A stretch of 64,000 nucleotides of DNA from Hungatella sp. (lineage in GTDB: Bacteria > Bacillota > Clostridia > Lachnospirales > Lachnospiraceae). Under the pieces are notes generated by a model that made no database searches, was not told the origin of the DNA, and saw only the letters and a program-made list of their open reading frames with translations. The position numbers were made by a program, and so were the translations under genes. Positions within the stretch are counted from its first letter, which is position 1. Every line of letters begins with the position of its first letter. The stretch is taken from assembly GCA_009712635.1 (NCBI GenBank), contig WASS01000015.1, positions 558,001-622,000 on the forward strand, in the 5' to 3' direction. Below are positions 33,372 through 43,559 of the stretch, one piece after another.

Positions 33372-35135
33372 CTATATATTTGATACCGGAACTTTAATTG
33401 TTACCATGGTTGAAATTCCGGCTTCACTTTCCAAATCAAAGCTTACCATATTATTCGTTACCATCTTAAGCCGCAGGCAGGCATTTAGTATGCCTACTCC
33501 TTTCTTAGTTTTTAGCATCTCAATACTGGCATGGTTCATCTTGTATTTCAATTCCTCCAAAAAGGACTCTTCCATTCCATCCCCGGTGTCTTCGATTTCA
33601 ATATAAAACATTTCATCTTCTAAATATACATGGACAAAAATCCACCCATCTGCTGTTTTACTTTCAATGCCATGAATACAGGCATTTTCAGCAAATGTAA
33701 CAATGGTCATCTTTGGAATCCGGTAGTCCATACATTCTTCCATAATATCAAGCCGGTAAGACAGCCGATCTCCAAAACGGTACTTCTGCAGCTGCAAATA
33801 TGCCTCTACAAATGAAATTTCTTCCCTTACTGTGATAAAATCCGTACCCCAGTCAAAGTTCTGGCGCTCCATAATTGCCAGCTGTTCCACCATGCTGGCG
33901 GTTTCTGTTTCATTTTTTAGCAGACTGTGCATACGGATGCTCTCCAATGCGTTAAATAGGAAATGGGGATTAATCTGGCTGTGAAGCGCTAAAAGTTCCG
34001 CTTTCTGCCGTTCGATATCCATCTCCTGTTCTCTTAAACGGTTAATATAAACAGTCTGGATTAACTCATTAATAGTAGCCACCATGCGATTATAATTGCG
34101 CATTACAATTCCAATTTCATCTTCTCCTCTGATGTTCTCAATCTTCATAAGCTTTTCATCATCAATACGCTTAAAGGCCTGACTCAGCTCCTTCAGCCGT
34201 TCGGTAAAGGATTGATTGATCGCTATCATAAATCCCAATGGCAGCAGGATATTTATAAAAACCAGCAGGATGAACAGGGGAATATTTTTTAACATCTGCC
34301 TTACGATTACTGTCTGGGGCTTTAAAACATAAATTGTAAGATCCGCCCCGTAGGAAGCAAAATTCATCTGATAGCCCACTTTTTCCTGCAGATCAAAGGT
34401 CTCAAAATCCTTCCATTGTCCGTAATTGCCCTGATTGGAAAGTATGATTTTATCATCCCAGCATACATAAACCGGGGCCTCATAATTCATTTTTACAAAG
34501 CTCCTCGCCATGGTGCTATAGTCTATATCCATTTTTACAAGCTTTTCGCAGCCATCTCTTTTGTAAAAATTCAAATTCCTGATAAAGGATATTTTCCGTT
34601 TGGAATCTACAGTGGGAATTCTGCTCTCATCATAATACATATAAAGCAACCCATCCCTGCTTGAGCCCTTTAAATACTGGTACCACTCCTGGTCTTTTAC
34701 TGTGGAAAGCTGTTTAAATTCCCCTCCGCTTACTATGGTGGGATTGTCCGCATACATGGTGATGGAAGACGCTGTCGTTCCGATGCTGCTTTCAAATAAT
34801 GAGTCTTTCATAAAAGCCTGATAACTTAAAAAATAGTCCAGCTCCGACTCAAACTGCTTATCCATGAACTGGTTCACATATTTGTTCATATATATTTTCT
34901 TTGTTGTACCGGCAGCTTCTTCTATATCATAGAAAAAATTGTATTTTACCGCATTTGCAATATTCTCCATGCCCTTTTTCATGGATGCACTTTCCGACGC
35001 TATAAATATGGTAACAATCACACTATCCGTTATAAAGATTGGCAGAAGAACGCTGTATATGTAAAGTATCCTAAGCTTTTTCTTCAATTTAAAATCATCT
35101 AACCTGCTGCTGATCCTTTTTAAAATATACTTCAT
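33372..35135 (-). CDS. YesM-type sensor histidine kinase
   Basis: 587 residues. Membrane spans at about 26-46 and 285-305 flank a Cache-like extracellular sensor. A HAMP domain follows, then the LytS/YesM-type His_kinase domain with the phospho-accepting His in LHSQINPHFLFNALES and a C-terminal ATPase domain (ENACIHGIE for the N-box, DTGDGM for the G-box, KKGVGILNACLRL). Likely senses an extracellular sugar, perhaps through the neighbouring binding protein. First gene of the kinase-regulator-importer operon; ATG at 35135. Confidence 0.95.
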   Translation of the reverse strand: MKYILKRISSRLDDFKLKKKLRILYIYSVLLPIFITDSVIVTIFIASESASMKKGMENIANAVKYNFFYDIEEAAGTTKKIYMNKYVNQFMDKQFESELDYFLSYQAFMKDSLFESSIGTTASSITMYADNPTIVSGGEFKQLSTVKDQEWYQYLKGSSRDGLLYMYYDESRIPTVDSKRKISFIRNLNFYKRDGCEKLVKMDIDYSTMARSFVKMNYEAPVYVCWDDKIILSNQGNYGQWKDFETFDLQEKVGYQMNFASYGADLTIYVLKPQTVIVRQMLKNIPLFILLVFINILLPLGFMIAINQSFTERLKELSQAFKRIDDEKLMKIENIRGEDEIGIVMRNYNRMVATINELIQTVYINRLREQEMDIERQKAELLALHSQINPHFLFNALESIRMHSLLKNETETASMVEQLAIMERQNFDWGTDFITVREEISFVEAYLQLQKYRFGDRLSYRLDIMEECMDYRIPKMTIVTFAENACIHGIESKTADGWIFVHVYLEDEMFYIEIEDTGDGMEESFLEELKYKMNHASIEMLKTKKGVGILNACLRLKMVTNNMVSFDLESEAGISTMVTIKVPVSNI

Positions 35136-35267
35136 CCCTGATCCCCCTGCTAACTTTTGTATAATCCTATTATACCTCTCTCTAATAATTATACGGGATA
35201 AACTTTTTCTATCCTCCTGACAAATTATATAAACTATCCAGACAAAGTTTAATTATGTGGCTGAAAT

Positions 35268-35312
35268 ACAAAAAAGCGTATCAGACGGTAGTAAATAAGT
35301 CTGATACGCTTA
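35268..35312 (-). terminator. Terminator of the agmatine operon
   Basis: A perfect 13-bp inverted repeat (AAGCGTATCAGAC / GTCTGATACGCTT), 12-base loop, then T-run on the minus strand, 16 bases after the aguA stop. Confidence 0.9.
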
Positions 35313-35327
35313 CAATATTTTATTTCA

Positions 35328-36428
35328 TTATTTTACTTTCGGCTGCTGCTGAGTGATACAGTGAATATTTCCGCCTCCAAATGCAACCTCTTCGGTACGT
35401 ACTCCTACTACTTTCCGATCTGGGAACATTTCCTGAATCTGCTCTAAGGCTAATGCATCGTTTTCATCACCATACTGGGGAACAATTACACCGCCGTTTA
35501 CGATGAGGAAGTTCATATAGGAAGCAATGGAAATTTCCCCATCTTCTCTTGGAAGAGTTCCTTCTACCAGATCGATGGAATCTGCACCGTTTAACCGTAC
35601 TGGCTCTTTTGTAAGGCAAAGCTTGTGAACCTTGAGTCTGCGTCCCTTTGCATCAACTGCTTCTGAAAGAGTTTTGTAAGCGGCCTGTGCTTCTGCATAG
35701 AACGGATTTTCTTCATCCTCTGTCCAGATGCAGGCAACCTCACCTGGTCTTACATACTGGACAACGTCATCAATATGGCCGTTGGTTTCATTTGGATCAA
35801 TTCCATCTTTAATCCAGATCACTTTTTCACAGTTTAAATACTGACAGAGCATTTCCTCTATCTCTTCTTTTGCCATAAGGGGGTTGCGCCCCTCGCTTAA
35901 CAGGCACATCTCTGTTGTAACTACAGTACCCTCACCGTCTACATGGAAGGATCCGCCCTCCAGTACAAATCCTTCTGTCCGGTATGAATCGATTCCTTCC
36001 AGATCACATACTTTCTGCGCTACCAGATCATCCTGATCCCATGGGAAGTACAGTCCGTCAACAAGTCCGCCCCAGGCATTAAAGGTCCAGTCACATCCTC
36101 TGATTCCGCCTTTGTCATTGATTACAAAGGTTGGTCCGCAGTCACGAATCCAGGCGTCGTTGCTGGTTACTTCTACTACACGGATGTCAGATGGCAGGTG
36201 TGCACGGCAGTTCTGAAACTGGGCTGGGGAAGCACATACGGTAACCGGCTCAAACTGACGGATCGCTTTTGCAACCTGGGCAAATACGGTCTGTGCAGGC
36301 TTTGCACCGTTTCTCCAGTTATCCGGTCTTTCCGGCCAAAGCATCCAGACTCTTTCCTGTTCTTCAAATTCTGCAGGCATACGGTAACCGTCCTGCTTTG
36401 GGGTTGTATTTTCAATTCTCTTTGCCAT
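35328..36428 (-). CDS. aguA: Agmatine deiminase
   Basis: 366 residues, pentein-fold guanidino-modifying enzyme. It hydrolyses agmatine to N-carbamoylputrescine and ammonia. GGGNIHCITQQ places the catalytic Cys at 357, the same position as in Enterococcus AgDI; WIRDCGPTF, GCDWTFNAWGG and ETNGHIDD supply the substrate-binding and catalytic acidic residues and His. Last gene of the operon; 18 bases from the antiporter gene. ATG after AGAAGG. Confidence 0.97.
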   Translation of the reverse strand: MAKRIENTTPKQDGYRMPAEFEEQERVWMLWPERPDNWRNGAKPAQTVFAQVAKAIRQFEPVTVCASPAQFQNCRAHLPSDIRVVEVTSNDAWIRDCGPTFVINDKGGIRGCDWTFNAWGGLVDGLYFPWDQDDLVAQKVCDLEGIDSYRTEGFVLEGGSFHVDGEGTVVTTEMCLLSEGRNPLMAKEEIEEMLCQYLNCEKVIWIKDGIDPNETNGHIDDVVQYVRPGEVACIWTEDEENPFYAEAQAAYKTLSEAVDAKGRRLKVHKLCLTKEPVRLNGADSIDLVEGTLPREDGEISIASYMNFLIVNGGVIVPQYGDENDALALEQIQEMFPDRKVVGVRTEEVAFGGGNIHCITQQQPKVK

Positions 36429-36445
36429 AATAGATACCTTCTCTC

Positions 36446-37807
36446 TTATTTATCTCTTTTTCTGTTGACTATTACTTCACCGATTATAATGAATATTACC
36501 GCACCTATGGTGATTGGGAGTTTTGATGACAAAGTCTCTGCATCAAAGCTTAATGGAATTGCTGTAAAGATCAGTGCAATCACAATCAGTATCATAGGCA
36601 GACTTGCTAATATCTTTAAAAATAACGGACTGCCTGGAACTTTAAACGGCCGTTCTGTATCTGCATCTGTCTTTCTCAGCTTAATAAATGCAGGAAATAC
36701 AGGCAGGTAAGAAAGCAGAAACATAACCAGGTTCAGTGCGAAGAAACTCCAGAATAAATCCTCATTTGGCATAAACGGAGCAATAATAAGAACCAGGCTG
36801 GCAACCAGGCCGTTCATAACTGCTGAACCGATTGGCATATTTGTTTTTTTGCTGCGTATTTTAAATACTCCGGGCATATCTCCATTTTCTGCGGAATAAG
36901 CGGCCACATTGTTTACTCCCAGTGACCAGGAAATCATATTTCCAAAAAGCGTAAGCAAAAATCCAATTGCTACAGCAATTACAATCACACCTCTTGTTGA
37001 ACCAGTTAAAATCTGAACACTTGCAACAAGACCTGTACTGGTGCTGATCTGATCGGAAGGAATTGCAACTCCGATTCCAAATGCCATAAAGATGTAAATA
37101 GCTGCTATTACCAGACCTCCAGCAATAATTGACTGGGGAATCTGCTTTTTCGGATTTTCCATATCTCCCGCAAAGGTACAGACTACTTCAAATCCAAGGC
37201 AGTTAAACAAAATTACGGATATATAGGATAAGCTGTTTAAATCAAATTTGGGAAGCATGGAGGATAAGGTGTATTCATTTGCTACACCATGGGTTACGGC
37301 TCCGTAAATACCAAGTATTCCTAATGTAACGGCAATTAAAATTTTAATTGCAGCTGCCCCATTTAAAATCCAGGCACTGTCACAAATTGAATTAAAACTG
37401 ATTAATACGATAATCCATACAAAAGCCAGCTCAATCAGTAAAGATGGAACAAGTCCCATTTCGGTTCCTGTCAGCAAACTGATAACATTAGGGAACATCA
37501 GCGCCAAAGAAGCCATCCAGAGGGGAAAATTAATCCAGTAATACCACGCTACTCTTCCTCCCCACTTATTTCCAAAAGCCTTTGATACCCAGTCATACAT
37601 TCCACCGTCCCCTTCATAGGTTGTACCAAGTTCTGATGAAATCAGGCCATATGGCAGCAAGAATGTAATAAGCAGAAAGATCCACCAGAAGTACTGGGAA
37701 TTACCGATTGCTGCTACCGGTGCTGCTGCTTCTGCCACAAATACCACACAGATTACGGTCATTATGGCATCGATTAAACGAAATTTTTTCTTTGGCGCTT
37801 CTGACAT
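36446..37807 (-). CDS. aguD: Agmatine/putrescine antiporter, APC superfamily
   Basis: 453 residues, about 12 membrane spans. APC glutamate:GABA-antiporter-like family: SSELGTTYEGDGGMYDWVSKAFG near residue 60 (part: YEGDGGMYDWV) and FNCLGFEVVCTFAGDMENPKKQIP (part: LGFEVVCTFAGDMENP). In lactic acid bacteria the equivalent AguD swaps external agmatine for internal putrescine, driving the pathway. Position between aguB and aguA fixes this assignment. Confidence 0.92.
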   Translation of the reverse strand: MSEAPKKKFRLIDAIMTVICVVFVAEAAAPVAAIGNSQYFWWIFLLITFLLPYGLISSELGTTYEGDGGMYDWVSKAFGNKWGGRVAWYYWINFPLWMASLALMFPNVISLLTGTEMGLVPSLLIELAFVWIIVLISFNSICDSAWILNGAAAIKILIAVTLGILGIYGAVTHGVANEYTLSSMLPKFDLNSLSYISVILFNCLGFEVVCTFAGDMENPKKQIPQSIIAGGLVIAAIYIFMAFGIGVAIPSDQISTSTGLVASVQILTGSTRGVIVIAVAIGFLLTLFGNMISWSLGVNNVAAYSAENGDMPGVFKIRSKKTNMPIGSAVMNGLVASLVLIIAPFMPNEDLFWSFFALNLVMFLLSYLPVFPAFIKLRKTDADTERPFKVPGSPLFLKILASLPMILIVIALIFTAIPLSFDAETLSSKLPITIGAVIFIIIGEVIVNRKRDK

Positions 37808-37819
37808 GGTGACTCCCCC

Positions 37820-38848
37820 TTATCTGATATGTCTCTCATCCATGAATTTTTCTAACTGCTCTTTTGCTGCTGCGATCTGCAATTCACTAGCTGCCTGCTC
37901 TCTCTGATACTGAGTAAAATAAACCAGCAGACCTCTCATTGCAGTCAGACGGTTACCTGCCTCTAAGAATGCAATGGAACTTTCACTGTCAAGTACCTCA
38001 TCGGTCACGTCCTCTCCTCTTGTAGCAGGGAGACAGTGCATGAATTTACATCCGATATTTCCAAGAGACATCAAATCTTTGTTTACCTGGTAATCTTTAA
38101 AAGTAGCAACTCTCTCTTCTTTTGGTGTCTCGTTTTCATAAAGGCCATACCAAACATCTGTGTAAATGAAGTCTGCACCTCTTACACTTTCACGGTTATC
38201 GGTTACTTCCCATGTGCCGCCTGATATCTTACAGTTTTCTTCCATGATTTTTTTGTGCTCTTCTAAAAGCTGGTTTTTTTCCGGACCATAATGTACAAAG
38301 TGCATGCCAAGCTTTGTTGTGATAAAACCAAGGGAAGCACATACCTGAGTGCCGTCTCCTACGAATACCACCTTGCAGTCTTCCAGTTTCTTTCCTCTTG
38401 GAAGATGCTCTACGATTGTGCACAGATCGCCGATTTCCTGAGTTGGATGGTTATAGTCGCTCATTGCATTTAATACTGGAATGGAACTTGCACTTGCCAG
38501 TTCCACTACGCTCTTATGCTCAATGACTCGTGCCATAACTACATCGATCATCTGGGATAAAACTCTTCCTGTATCGCCGATGGTCTCATGACCGCCAAGC
38601 TGAATCATGCCAGGTCCCAAGTACTGAGCATGTCCGCCAAGCTGCTCCATTGCTGTTTCAAAGGATACACGGGTTCTTGTAGAAGACTGCTGAAAGATCA
38701 TTCCCAGTGTCTTTCCCTTCATAAGGGGTGGATTGTATCCTGCCTTAATACTTTTTTTAATCTCTAAGGAAAGATGAATGATGTCTAACAGTTCTTCCTT
38801 TGTAAAATCATTGGTGTCAATAAAATGACGAATTCCGTTTGCTCTCAT
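37820..38848 (-). CDS. aguB: Putrescine carbamoyltransferase
   Basis: 342 residues. Carbamoyl-phosphate site STRTRVSFE, the HPTQE site (here [10 protein letters not shown]) and HCLPA are shared with ornithine carbamoyltransferase; the agmatine operon context and the helical C-terminal extension ([19 protein letters not shown]) of putrescine enzymes assign it to carbamoylputrescine phosphorolysis, giving putrescine plus carbamoyl phosphate. AGGAGG seven bases before ATG; 22 bases after the kinase gene. Confidence 0.93.
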   Translation of the reverse strand: MRANGIRHFIDTNDFTKEELLDIIHLSLEIKKSIKAGYNPPLMKGKTLGMIFQQSSTRTRVSFETAMEQLGGHAQYLGPGMIQLGGHETIGDTGRVLSQMIDVVMARVIEHKSVVELASASSIPVLNAMSDYNHPTQEIGDLCTIVEHLPRGKKLEDCKVVFVGDGTQVCASLGFITTKLGMHFVHYGPEKNQLLEEHKKIMEENCKISGGTWEVTDNRESVRGADFIYTDVWYGLYENETPKEERVATFKDYQVNKDLMSLGNIGCKFMHCLPATRGEDVTDEVLDSESSIAFLEAGNRLTAMRGLLVYFTQYQREQAASELQIAAAKEQLEKFMDERHIR

Positions 38849-38870
38849 AGTGAATCCTCCTGTTTTTTAT

Positions 38871-39815
38871 TTAATTAAAAGTGAATACAGTTCCGGTTTT
38901 CCCGTCCAAAGCTTCAATCGCCTTATTCAGAGAAGTGATAATTGCTTTCTTAGAGGGATTGGATCTTACAAACTTCATGGCTGCCTGCACCTTTGGAAGC
39001 ATACTTCCGGGAGCAAACTGTCCCTCTTCGCAATATCTATTTGCTTCATAAATACTTAAGTGATCCAGATTCTTCTGATCCGGTTTATTGTAATTAACTG
39101 CAACCTTCTCAACTTCAGTCAGAATCATAAGAATGTCTGCTTCTACCTGTTCAGCAAGAAGCTCTGCTGCGAAGTCCTTATCAATTACTGCTGCAGTTCC
39201 GCAAAGACAACCAGTCGGATGTTCAATAACCGGAATTCCGCCTCCTCCACAGGTAATTACGATTGCTTTTGGCCAAAGCTCTTTTACTGCATCAATTTCC
39301 ACAATTTTCTGGGGAAGGGGTGATGCAACAACTCTTCTGTATCCCCGGCCTGCATCTTCCTTCATTACGTATCCTTTTGATGCTGTCAGCTCTTCGGCTT
39401 CTTCTTTTGAATAAAAAGGACCAATTGGTTTGGTTGGATTTAGAAATGCAGGATCCTTCTCATTTACTACAACCTGAGTCGCAATGGTGACTACGGGGAA
39501 ATTCTGATTTCTCTTATTCAGTGCATACTTCAGCGCCTGTTGCAGATGATATCCGATATATCCCTGTGACATGGCTCCGCATACATCAAACGGCATTGGC
39601 GGCGTTACATCCTTTGCAGCTTCAGATGCCATAAGAATTCTTCCGACCTGGGGTCCGTTTCCATGTACAATGGCCATTTCATACCCGCGTTCGTTCATTT
39701 CTGCAATATACTCACAAGTCTTATGAACGACTGAAAGCTGAGCCTGCGCTGTTGCTTCTCCTTTTCCTGACTGAAGGGCATTACCGCCTAAGGCAAGAAC
39801 TATTTTTACAGCCAC
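38871..39815 (-). CDS. aguC: Carbamate kinase
   Basis: 314 residues. VKIVLALGGNALQ start, VHGNGPQVGRIL, TCGGGGIPVIE and KDFAAELLAEQVEAD are the amino-acid-kinase family signatures of carbamate kinase. It turns carbamoyl phosphate plus ADP into ATP, CO2 and ammonia, the energy-yielding step. The open frame reaches 39872, but GTG at 39815 lies eight bases after AGGAGG and gives the normal family length, so it is chosen. First gene of the operon, unlike the lactic acid bacteria where it is last. Confidence 0.95.
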   Translation of the reverse strand: MAVKIVLALGGNALQSGKGEATAQAQLSVVHKTCEYIAEMNERGYEMAIVHGNGPQVGRILMASEAAKDVTPPMPFDVCGAMSQGYIGYHLQQALKYALNKRNQNFPVVTIATQVVVNEKDPAFLNPTKPIGPFYSKEEAEELTASKGYVMKEDAGRGYRRVVASPLPQKIVEIDAVKELWPKAIVITCGGGGIPVIEHPTGCLCGTAAVIDKDFAAELLAEQVEADILMILTEVEKVAVNYNKPDQKNLDHLSIYEANRYCEEGQFAPGSMLPKVQAAMKFVRSNPSKKAIITSLNKAIEALDGKTGTVFTFN

Positions 39816-39973
39816 TGGTGAAACCTCCTTTATTTTGTTTTTGCTGTGATTGCCGTTGTGAATCGCTCTCACAAGACGAAAATAGCAGTTTTCGGACCGG
39901 TTGAGAATGTAGCTAATGGGTAGAATTTTATAACACTTTTTACTGTTTTACACATAAACTTTTCTAAACTTTT

Positions 39974-39986
39974 GTGCATTATGCAC
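39974..39986. promoter_or_regulatory. 13-bp palindrome between agu operon and aguR
   Basis: GTGCAT-T-ATGCAC is a perfect inverted repeat in the 272-base divergent gap. It is the only strong dyad there and sits upstream of both genes' likely -35 regions, so it is a candidate AguR operator. The rest of the gap is AT-rich. Confidence 0.5.
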
Positions 39987-40017
39987 TAATGTTTTGTCGT
40001 TTTTTGTAATTTCGCAG

Positions 40018-40045
40018 TTGAAAAAAGTTTTTATTTTGTTATACT
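40018..40045 (+). promoter_or_regulatory. Promoter of aguR-like gene
   Basis: TTGAAA (40018-40023), 16-base spacer, TATACT (40040-40045), 43 bases before the ATG. Confidence 0.65.
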
Positions 40046-40087
40046 GATAATAACTTACAAAAAGCGGCTTACGAACTGGAGGCACAT

Positions 40088-41104
40088 ATGGAAAAGGGTG
40101 TTAGCTTTCTCTACAATTTGTTTATCATCATTGTCTATTCCGGGATTATGTGGATGTCATTTTTTCTGTTTCTAAATGGAAAAGATAAAATTCTGCTTTG
40201 GATCGGGATTATTTACTCGGCAATTATAATAGATGATATTGTGACTTTCGCATCAGAACAGTTTCAGAGTTTTGCAGAAAACTATAATCGGATTTTTATG
40301 ATCGTACCAACTCATAAGACATTAATTTATTTAACCATGTCACTTGGTTATCTGATCATATTTAAGAACCTGATCAACAAAAAAATAACCTGGTATGACT
40401 TCAGTATTCTTGGCATCTATGTAACCTACATGTTTTTCATCCCTGTTTTGGATAACAGTGCATGGAAAATCTTTCTCTATTACCTGCCAAGCCAGCTTTA
40501 TAATGCCTATGTAGGTGCAGAAGTTTTATGGACAATAAAAAAGAACCCTGAATTTTATCAGGGCTCGTTCTATCAATGGTGCAGATTCCTTTTTTGTTTT
40601 ACTATTATTATAAACCTGTGTATCATCGCGGAAGATTCCATTGTAATTTTTCATTTTGATGTGTATTCCAAATACTATATCAATATGAATAACCGAAGTA
40701 TCACCTCCGATATTATGTATCTGACCCACGCTGCATTTTCCGCTTGTTATTTAATGTATTATTTAAAAACTTCATTGCGAAACAATACAATTGTGAATTC
40801 TGTAAACAGCCATACACACTCCAGCCTGCCTTCTGATATTGAAGAAAGCATTCTGCATCGTTTCTGCGAGACCTACCATTTAACAATCAGAGAACGTGAA
40901 ATTTTAAAAGTACTGCTCTTAGATAAAACCAATCAGGAAATCAGCGATGATTTGTTTATCTCTCTTGGAACAGCCAAAACCCACGTCCATAACATCTTTC
41001 AGAAAATAGGCGTTGTAAAGCGCCCTCAGCTTCTGAATATATACGACACTTTCCGGAAAGACCAGCTGAATGCAAAGCCGGAAAATGAAACACCGTCCCC
41101 GTAG
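40088..41104 (+). CDS. aguR: Membrane LuxR-family regulator, AguR-like
   Basis: 338 residues. The N-terminal ~225 residues contain six or seven hydrophobic spans; the C-terminal 65 are a LuxR HTH (TIREREILKVLLLDKTNQEISDDLF, then GTAKTHVHNIFQKIGV). This is the layout of AguR in Streptococcus mutans and Lactococcus, a one-component membrane sensor that activates the agu genes in response to agmatine. Divergent position here fits. GGAGG five bases before ATG. Signal and operator are inferred. Confidence 0.85.
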   Translation: MEKGVSFLYNLFIIIVYSGIMWMSFFLFLNGKDKILLWIGIIYSAIIIDDIVTFASEQFQSFAENYNRIFMIVPTHKTLIYLTMSLGYLIIFKNLINKKITWYDFSILGIYVTYMFFIPVLDNSAWKIFLYYLPSQLYNAYVGAEVLWTIKKNPEFYQGSFYQWCRFLFCFTIIINLCIIAEDSIVIFHFDVYSKYYINMNNRSITSDIMYLTHAAFSACYLMYYLKTSLRNNTIVNSVNSHTHSSLPSDIEESILHRFCETYHLTIREREILKVLLLDKTNQEISDDLFISLGTAKTHVHNIFQKIGVVKRPQLLNIYDTFRKDQLNAKPENETPSP

Positions 41105-41134
41105 CCTGTTGGCTTCGGGAACGGTGTTTTCTTA
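41088..41134. terminator. Bidirectional terminator between aguR and DUF1015 gene
   Basis: AAACACCGTCCCCG pairs with CGGGAACGGTGTTT around a ~13-base loop, with A-run before and T-run after. It overlaps the last codons of aguR and the stop of the leftward gene. Confidence 0.85.
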
Positions 41135-42370
41135 TTTCAGCATATGAATAAACAGCCCACTTCTTAACTTGGGTTCAAACCAGGTTGATTTTGGCGGCAT
41201 TAAAAGCCCTGCATCCGCAACTGAGAATAGTTCTCCAATTGAGGTGGGATACATGGAAAACGCCACTGTCATATCTTCTTCACAGCGTTTTTCCAGTTCC
41301 TTTAATCCACGGATTCCTCCGATAAAATCGATCCGCTTATCAATTCTCGGATCTCCGATTCCCAAAATGGGGCCTAAGAGATTGTCCTGTAAAATAGATA
41401 CGTCAAGACCTTTTACCGGATCCTGGCTCATTAATCCAGTCTTCGCCGTTAAGCAATACCAGGTTTTATTGAGATACATTCCGAAGGTTCCCTTTTCAGT
41501 TGGACCATAAGCTTCTTCTCCCAAAGAAGTAACGGTAAATCCATTGGAGAGTTCCGTCAGGAATGCTTCCTGGGATAATCCGTTTAAATCCTTTACCACA
41601 CGGTTATAAGGAAGAATCATCAGCTGGTCATCGGGAAAAAGTACGGACAGGAAGAAATTAAATTCCTCATCTCCCGTATATCCGGTGGTCTCTTCCCGCC
41701 TCTTTAAGCCTACTTTTACAGCAGACGCAGCACGGTGATGACCGTCGGCGATATAGGTAGCTGGGATTTGCAGAAAGCTTTCTTCTATCATTCCCACGGT
41801 TTCGGGATCTGCGATTTTCCATACCTTATGACTGATTCCGTCATCTGCGGTAAAATCATAAAGCGGTTCCGTCTTCTTTTTTTCTTCCACCAGCCTGTTA
41901 ATCTCCTCAACAGAACGGTACGCCAGGAAGATGGGTCCAGTCTGGGCATCTGTGGTATCCACATGACGGATTCTGTCCAGTTCCTTTTCCTCCCTGGTAT
42001 TCTCGTGCTTTTTAATCACACCATTTACATAGTCATCAATGGAGGAACATGCCACAATTCCGGTCTGGCTTCTTCCTTCCATAATCAGCTCATAAATATA
42101 ATACGCCTTTGTCCCGTCCAACTCAAAGGTTCCATCTTTCATCCAGTCCTTCAGCAGGGCTGCCGCCTTTTCATAAACCCGGTCATCGTATATATCGATA
42201 TCCTGTGAAAACTGTGTTTCCGGGCGGTCAATATTTAAAAATGATTTTGGATTCTCAGCCGTTATCTCACAGGCTTCCTTCCGGTTATATACGTCGTAAG
42301 GAAGGGCCGCCACCAGGCTGGCCTCTTCCTTATTCGGTCTTACACATTGAAATGGTTTTACGATTGCCAT
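41132..42370 (-). CDS. DUF1015 family protein in serine operon
   Basis: 412 residues, cytoplasmic. Family marks: IVKPFQCVRPNKE start, ALPYDVYNRKEA, LIMEGRSQTGIVACSS and YIADGHHRAASAVKVG. The DGHHR element resembles the phosphate-handling motif of the ParB/sulfiredoxin fold used by the archaeal free-serine kinase SerK, which makes a serine-phosphoserine role attractive (inference). Genes of this family commonly follow serC and serA, as here, 11 bases after serA. No serB-type phosphatase is in the operon. Function not settled. Confidence 0.88.
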   Translation of the reverse strand: MAIVKPFQCVRPNKEEASLVAALPYDVYNRKEACEITAENPKSFLNIDRPETQFSQDIDIYDDRVYEKAAALLKDWMKDGTFELDGTKAYYIYELIMEGRSQTGIVACSSIDDYVNGVIKKHENTREEKELDRIRHVDTTDAQTGPIFLAYRSVEEINRLVEEKKKTEPLYDFTADDGISHKVWKIADPETVGMIEESFLQIPATYIADGHHRAASAVKVGLKRREETTGYTGDEEFNFFLSVLFPDDQLMILPYNRVVKDLNGLSQEAFLTELSNGFTVTSLGEEAYGPTEKGTFGMYLNKTWYCLTAKTGLMSQDPVKGLDVSILQDNLLGPILGIGDPRIDKRIDFIGGIRGLKELEKRCEEDMTVAFSMYPTSIGELFSVADAGLLMPPKSTWFEPKLRSGLFIHMLK

Positions 42371-42380
42371 GATTTCTCCC

Positions 42381-43544
42381 CTATTTGATTACTCTGACCC
42401 GTATTACGCCTTTGATGGCATTCAGTTTCTGAATGCTTACGGCATCCGGTACATTCTCCAGATCAAGGAGAGTATATGCATACTTTTCACGGCTCTTATT
42501 GGTCATGTCGGAGATATTCACATTACCGGCTGCCAGCGTTCCTGTAATCTGACCAATCATGTTGGGGATATTTAAATGCAGGACTGCAATACGGCTTGCA
42601 GCATTGCAGATTCCCATATCACAGGCAGGGAAATTGACTGAATTACGGATATTACCATTGTCGATATAATCCACAATCTCTTCCACTGCCATCTTCGCAC
42701 AGTTATCTTCTGATTCCTCTGTAGAAGCACCAAGATGAGGAATAACAATGGCGCCTTCCATATGCACTGAAGTCGGATTTGGGAAATCAGTTACGTATTT
42801 TTTAATCTTTCCGGACTTTAATGCTTCAGCCATATCTGCCTCATTCACCAGAATGTCTCTGGCAAAATTGAGAACGACTGCTCCATCCTTCATATTATCA
42901 AAGGCTGCTTTATTGATCATTCCCTTTGTTGCATCCACTAACGGCACATGAAGGGTAATGTAATCACACTCTTTATAAATGGTTTCCACAGCAGTAATGT
43001 GTTTTACATTTCTGGAAAGTCTCCAGGCAGCATTAACTGAGATGAAGGGGTCGTATCCGTACACATCCATTCCGAGGGAAGAACAGGCATTGGCAACCTC
43101 TGCACCGATGGCGCCAAGACCAATGACTCCAAGCTTCTTACCTCTGATTTCGCATCCCGCAAACGCACTTTTGGCTTTTTCCGCAGATTTGGAGATGTTC
43201 TCATCTTCCTGATTTTCCTTACACCAGCGGATTCCGCCTTCAATATCACGGGAAGCTAACATCAGTCCTGCTATTACCAGCTCCTTTACTCCGTTTGCAT
43301 TGGCTCCTGGTGTATTAAATACCACGATTCCTTCTGCAGCACATGCCTCTAAAGGAATGTTATTGACACCTGCTCCTGCTCTTGCAATTGCAAGAAGCCC
43401 GTCGGGGAGTGCCATCTCATGCATGGAAGCACTTCTGACAAGGACGCCATCTGCACCTTCCATCTGATTTGTAAGCTCATATTCTTCTGTTAACAATGCG
43501 GTTCCGTATGTAGAAATCGCATTAAGGCAATGAATTTTTTTCAT
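42381..43544 (-). CDS. serA: D-3-phosphoglycerate dehydrogenase with ACT domain
   Basis: 387 residues. NAD-binding GVIGLGAIGAEVANA, catalytic Arg and Glu region, and catalytic His in PHLGASTEESE; a C-terminal ACT-type domain (about 320-387, LNIPNMIGQITGTLAAGNVNI in part NMIGQITGTLAAGN) for likely serine feedback. It oxidises 3-phosphoglycerate to phosphohydroxypyruvate. Short SerA type lacking the intervening domain of long forms. Follows serC by 15 bases. Confidence 0.95.
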   Translation of the reverse strand: MKKIHCLNAISTYGTALLTEEYELTNQMEGADGVLVRSASMHEMALPDGLLAIARAGAGVNNIPLEACAAEGIVVFNTPGANANGVKELVIAGLMLASRDIEGGIRWCKENQEDENISKSAEKAKSAFAGCEIRGKKLGVIGLGAIGAEVANACSSLGMDVYGYDPFISVNAAWRLSRNVKHITAVETIYKECDYITLHVPLVDATKGMINKAAFDNMKDGAVVLNFARDILVNEADMAEALKSGKIKKYVTDFPNPTSVHMEGAIVIPHLGASTEESEDNCAKMAVEEIVDYIDNGNIRNSVNFPACDMGICNAASRIAVLHLNIPNMIGQITGTLAAGNVNISDMTNKSREKYAYTLLDLENVPDAVSIQKLNAIKGVIRVRVIK

Positions 43545-43559
43545 GGCTGTGATCTCCTT

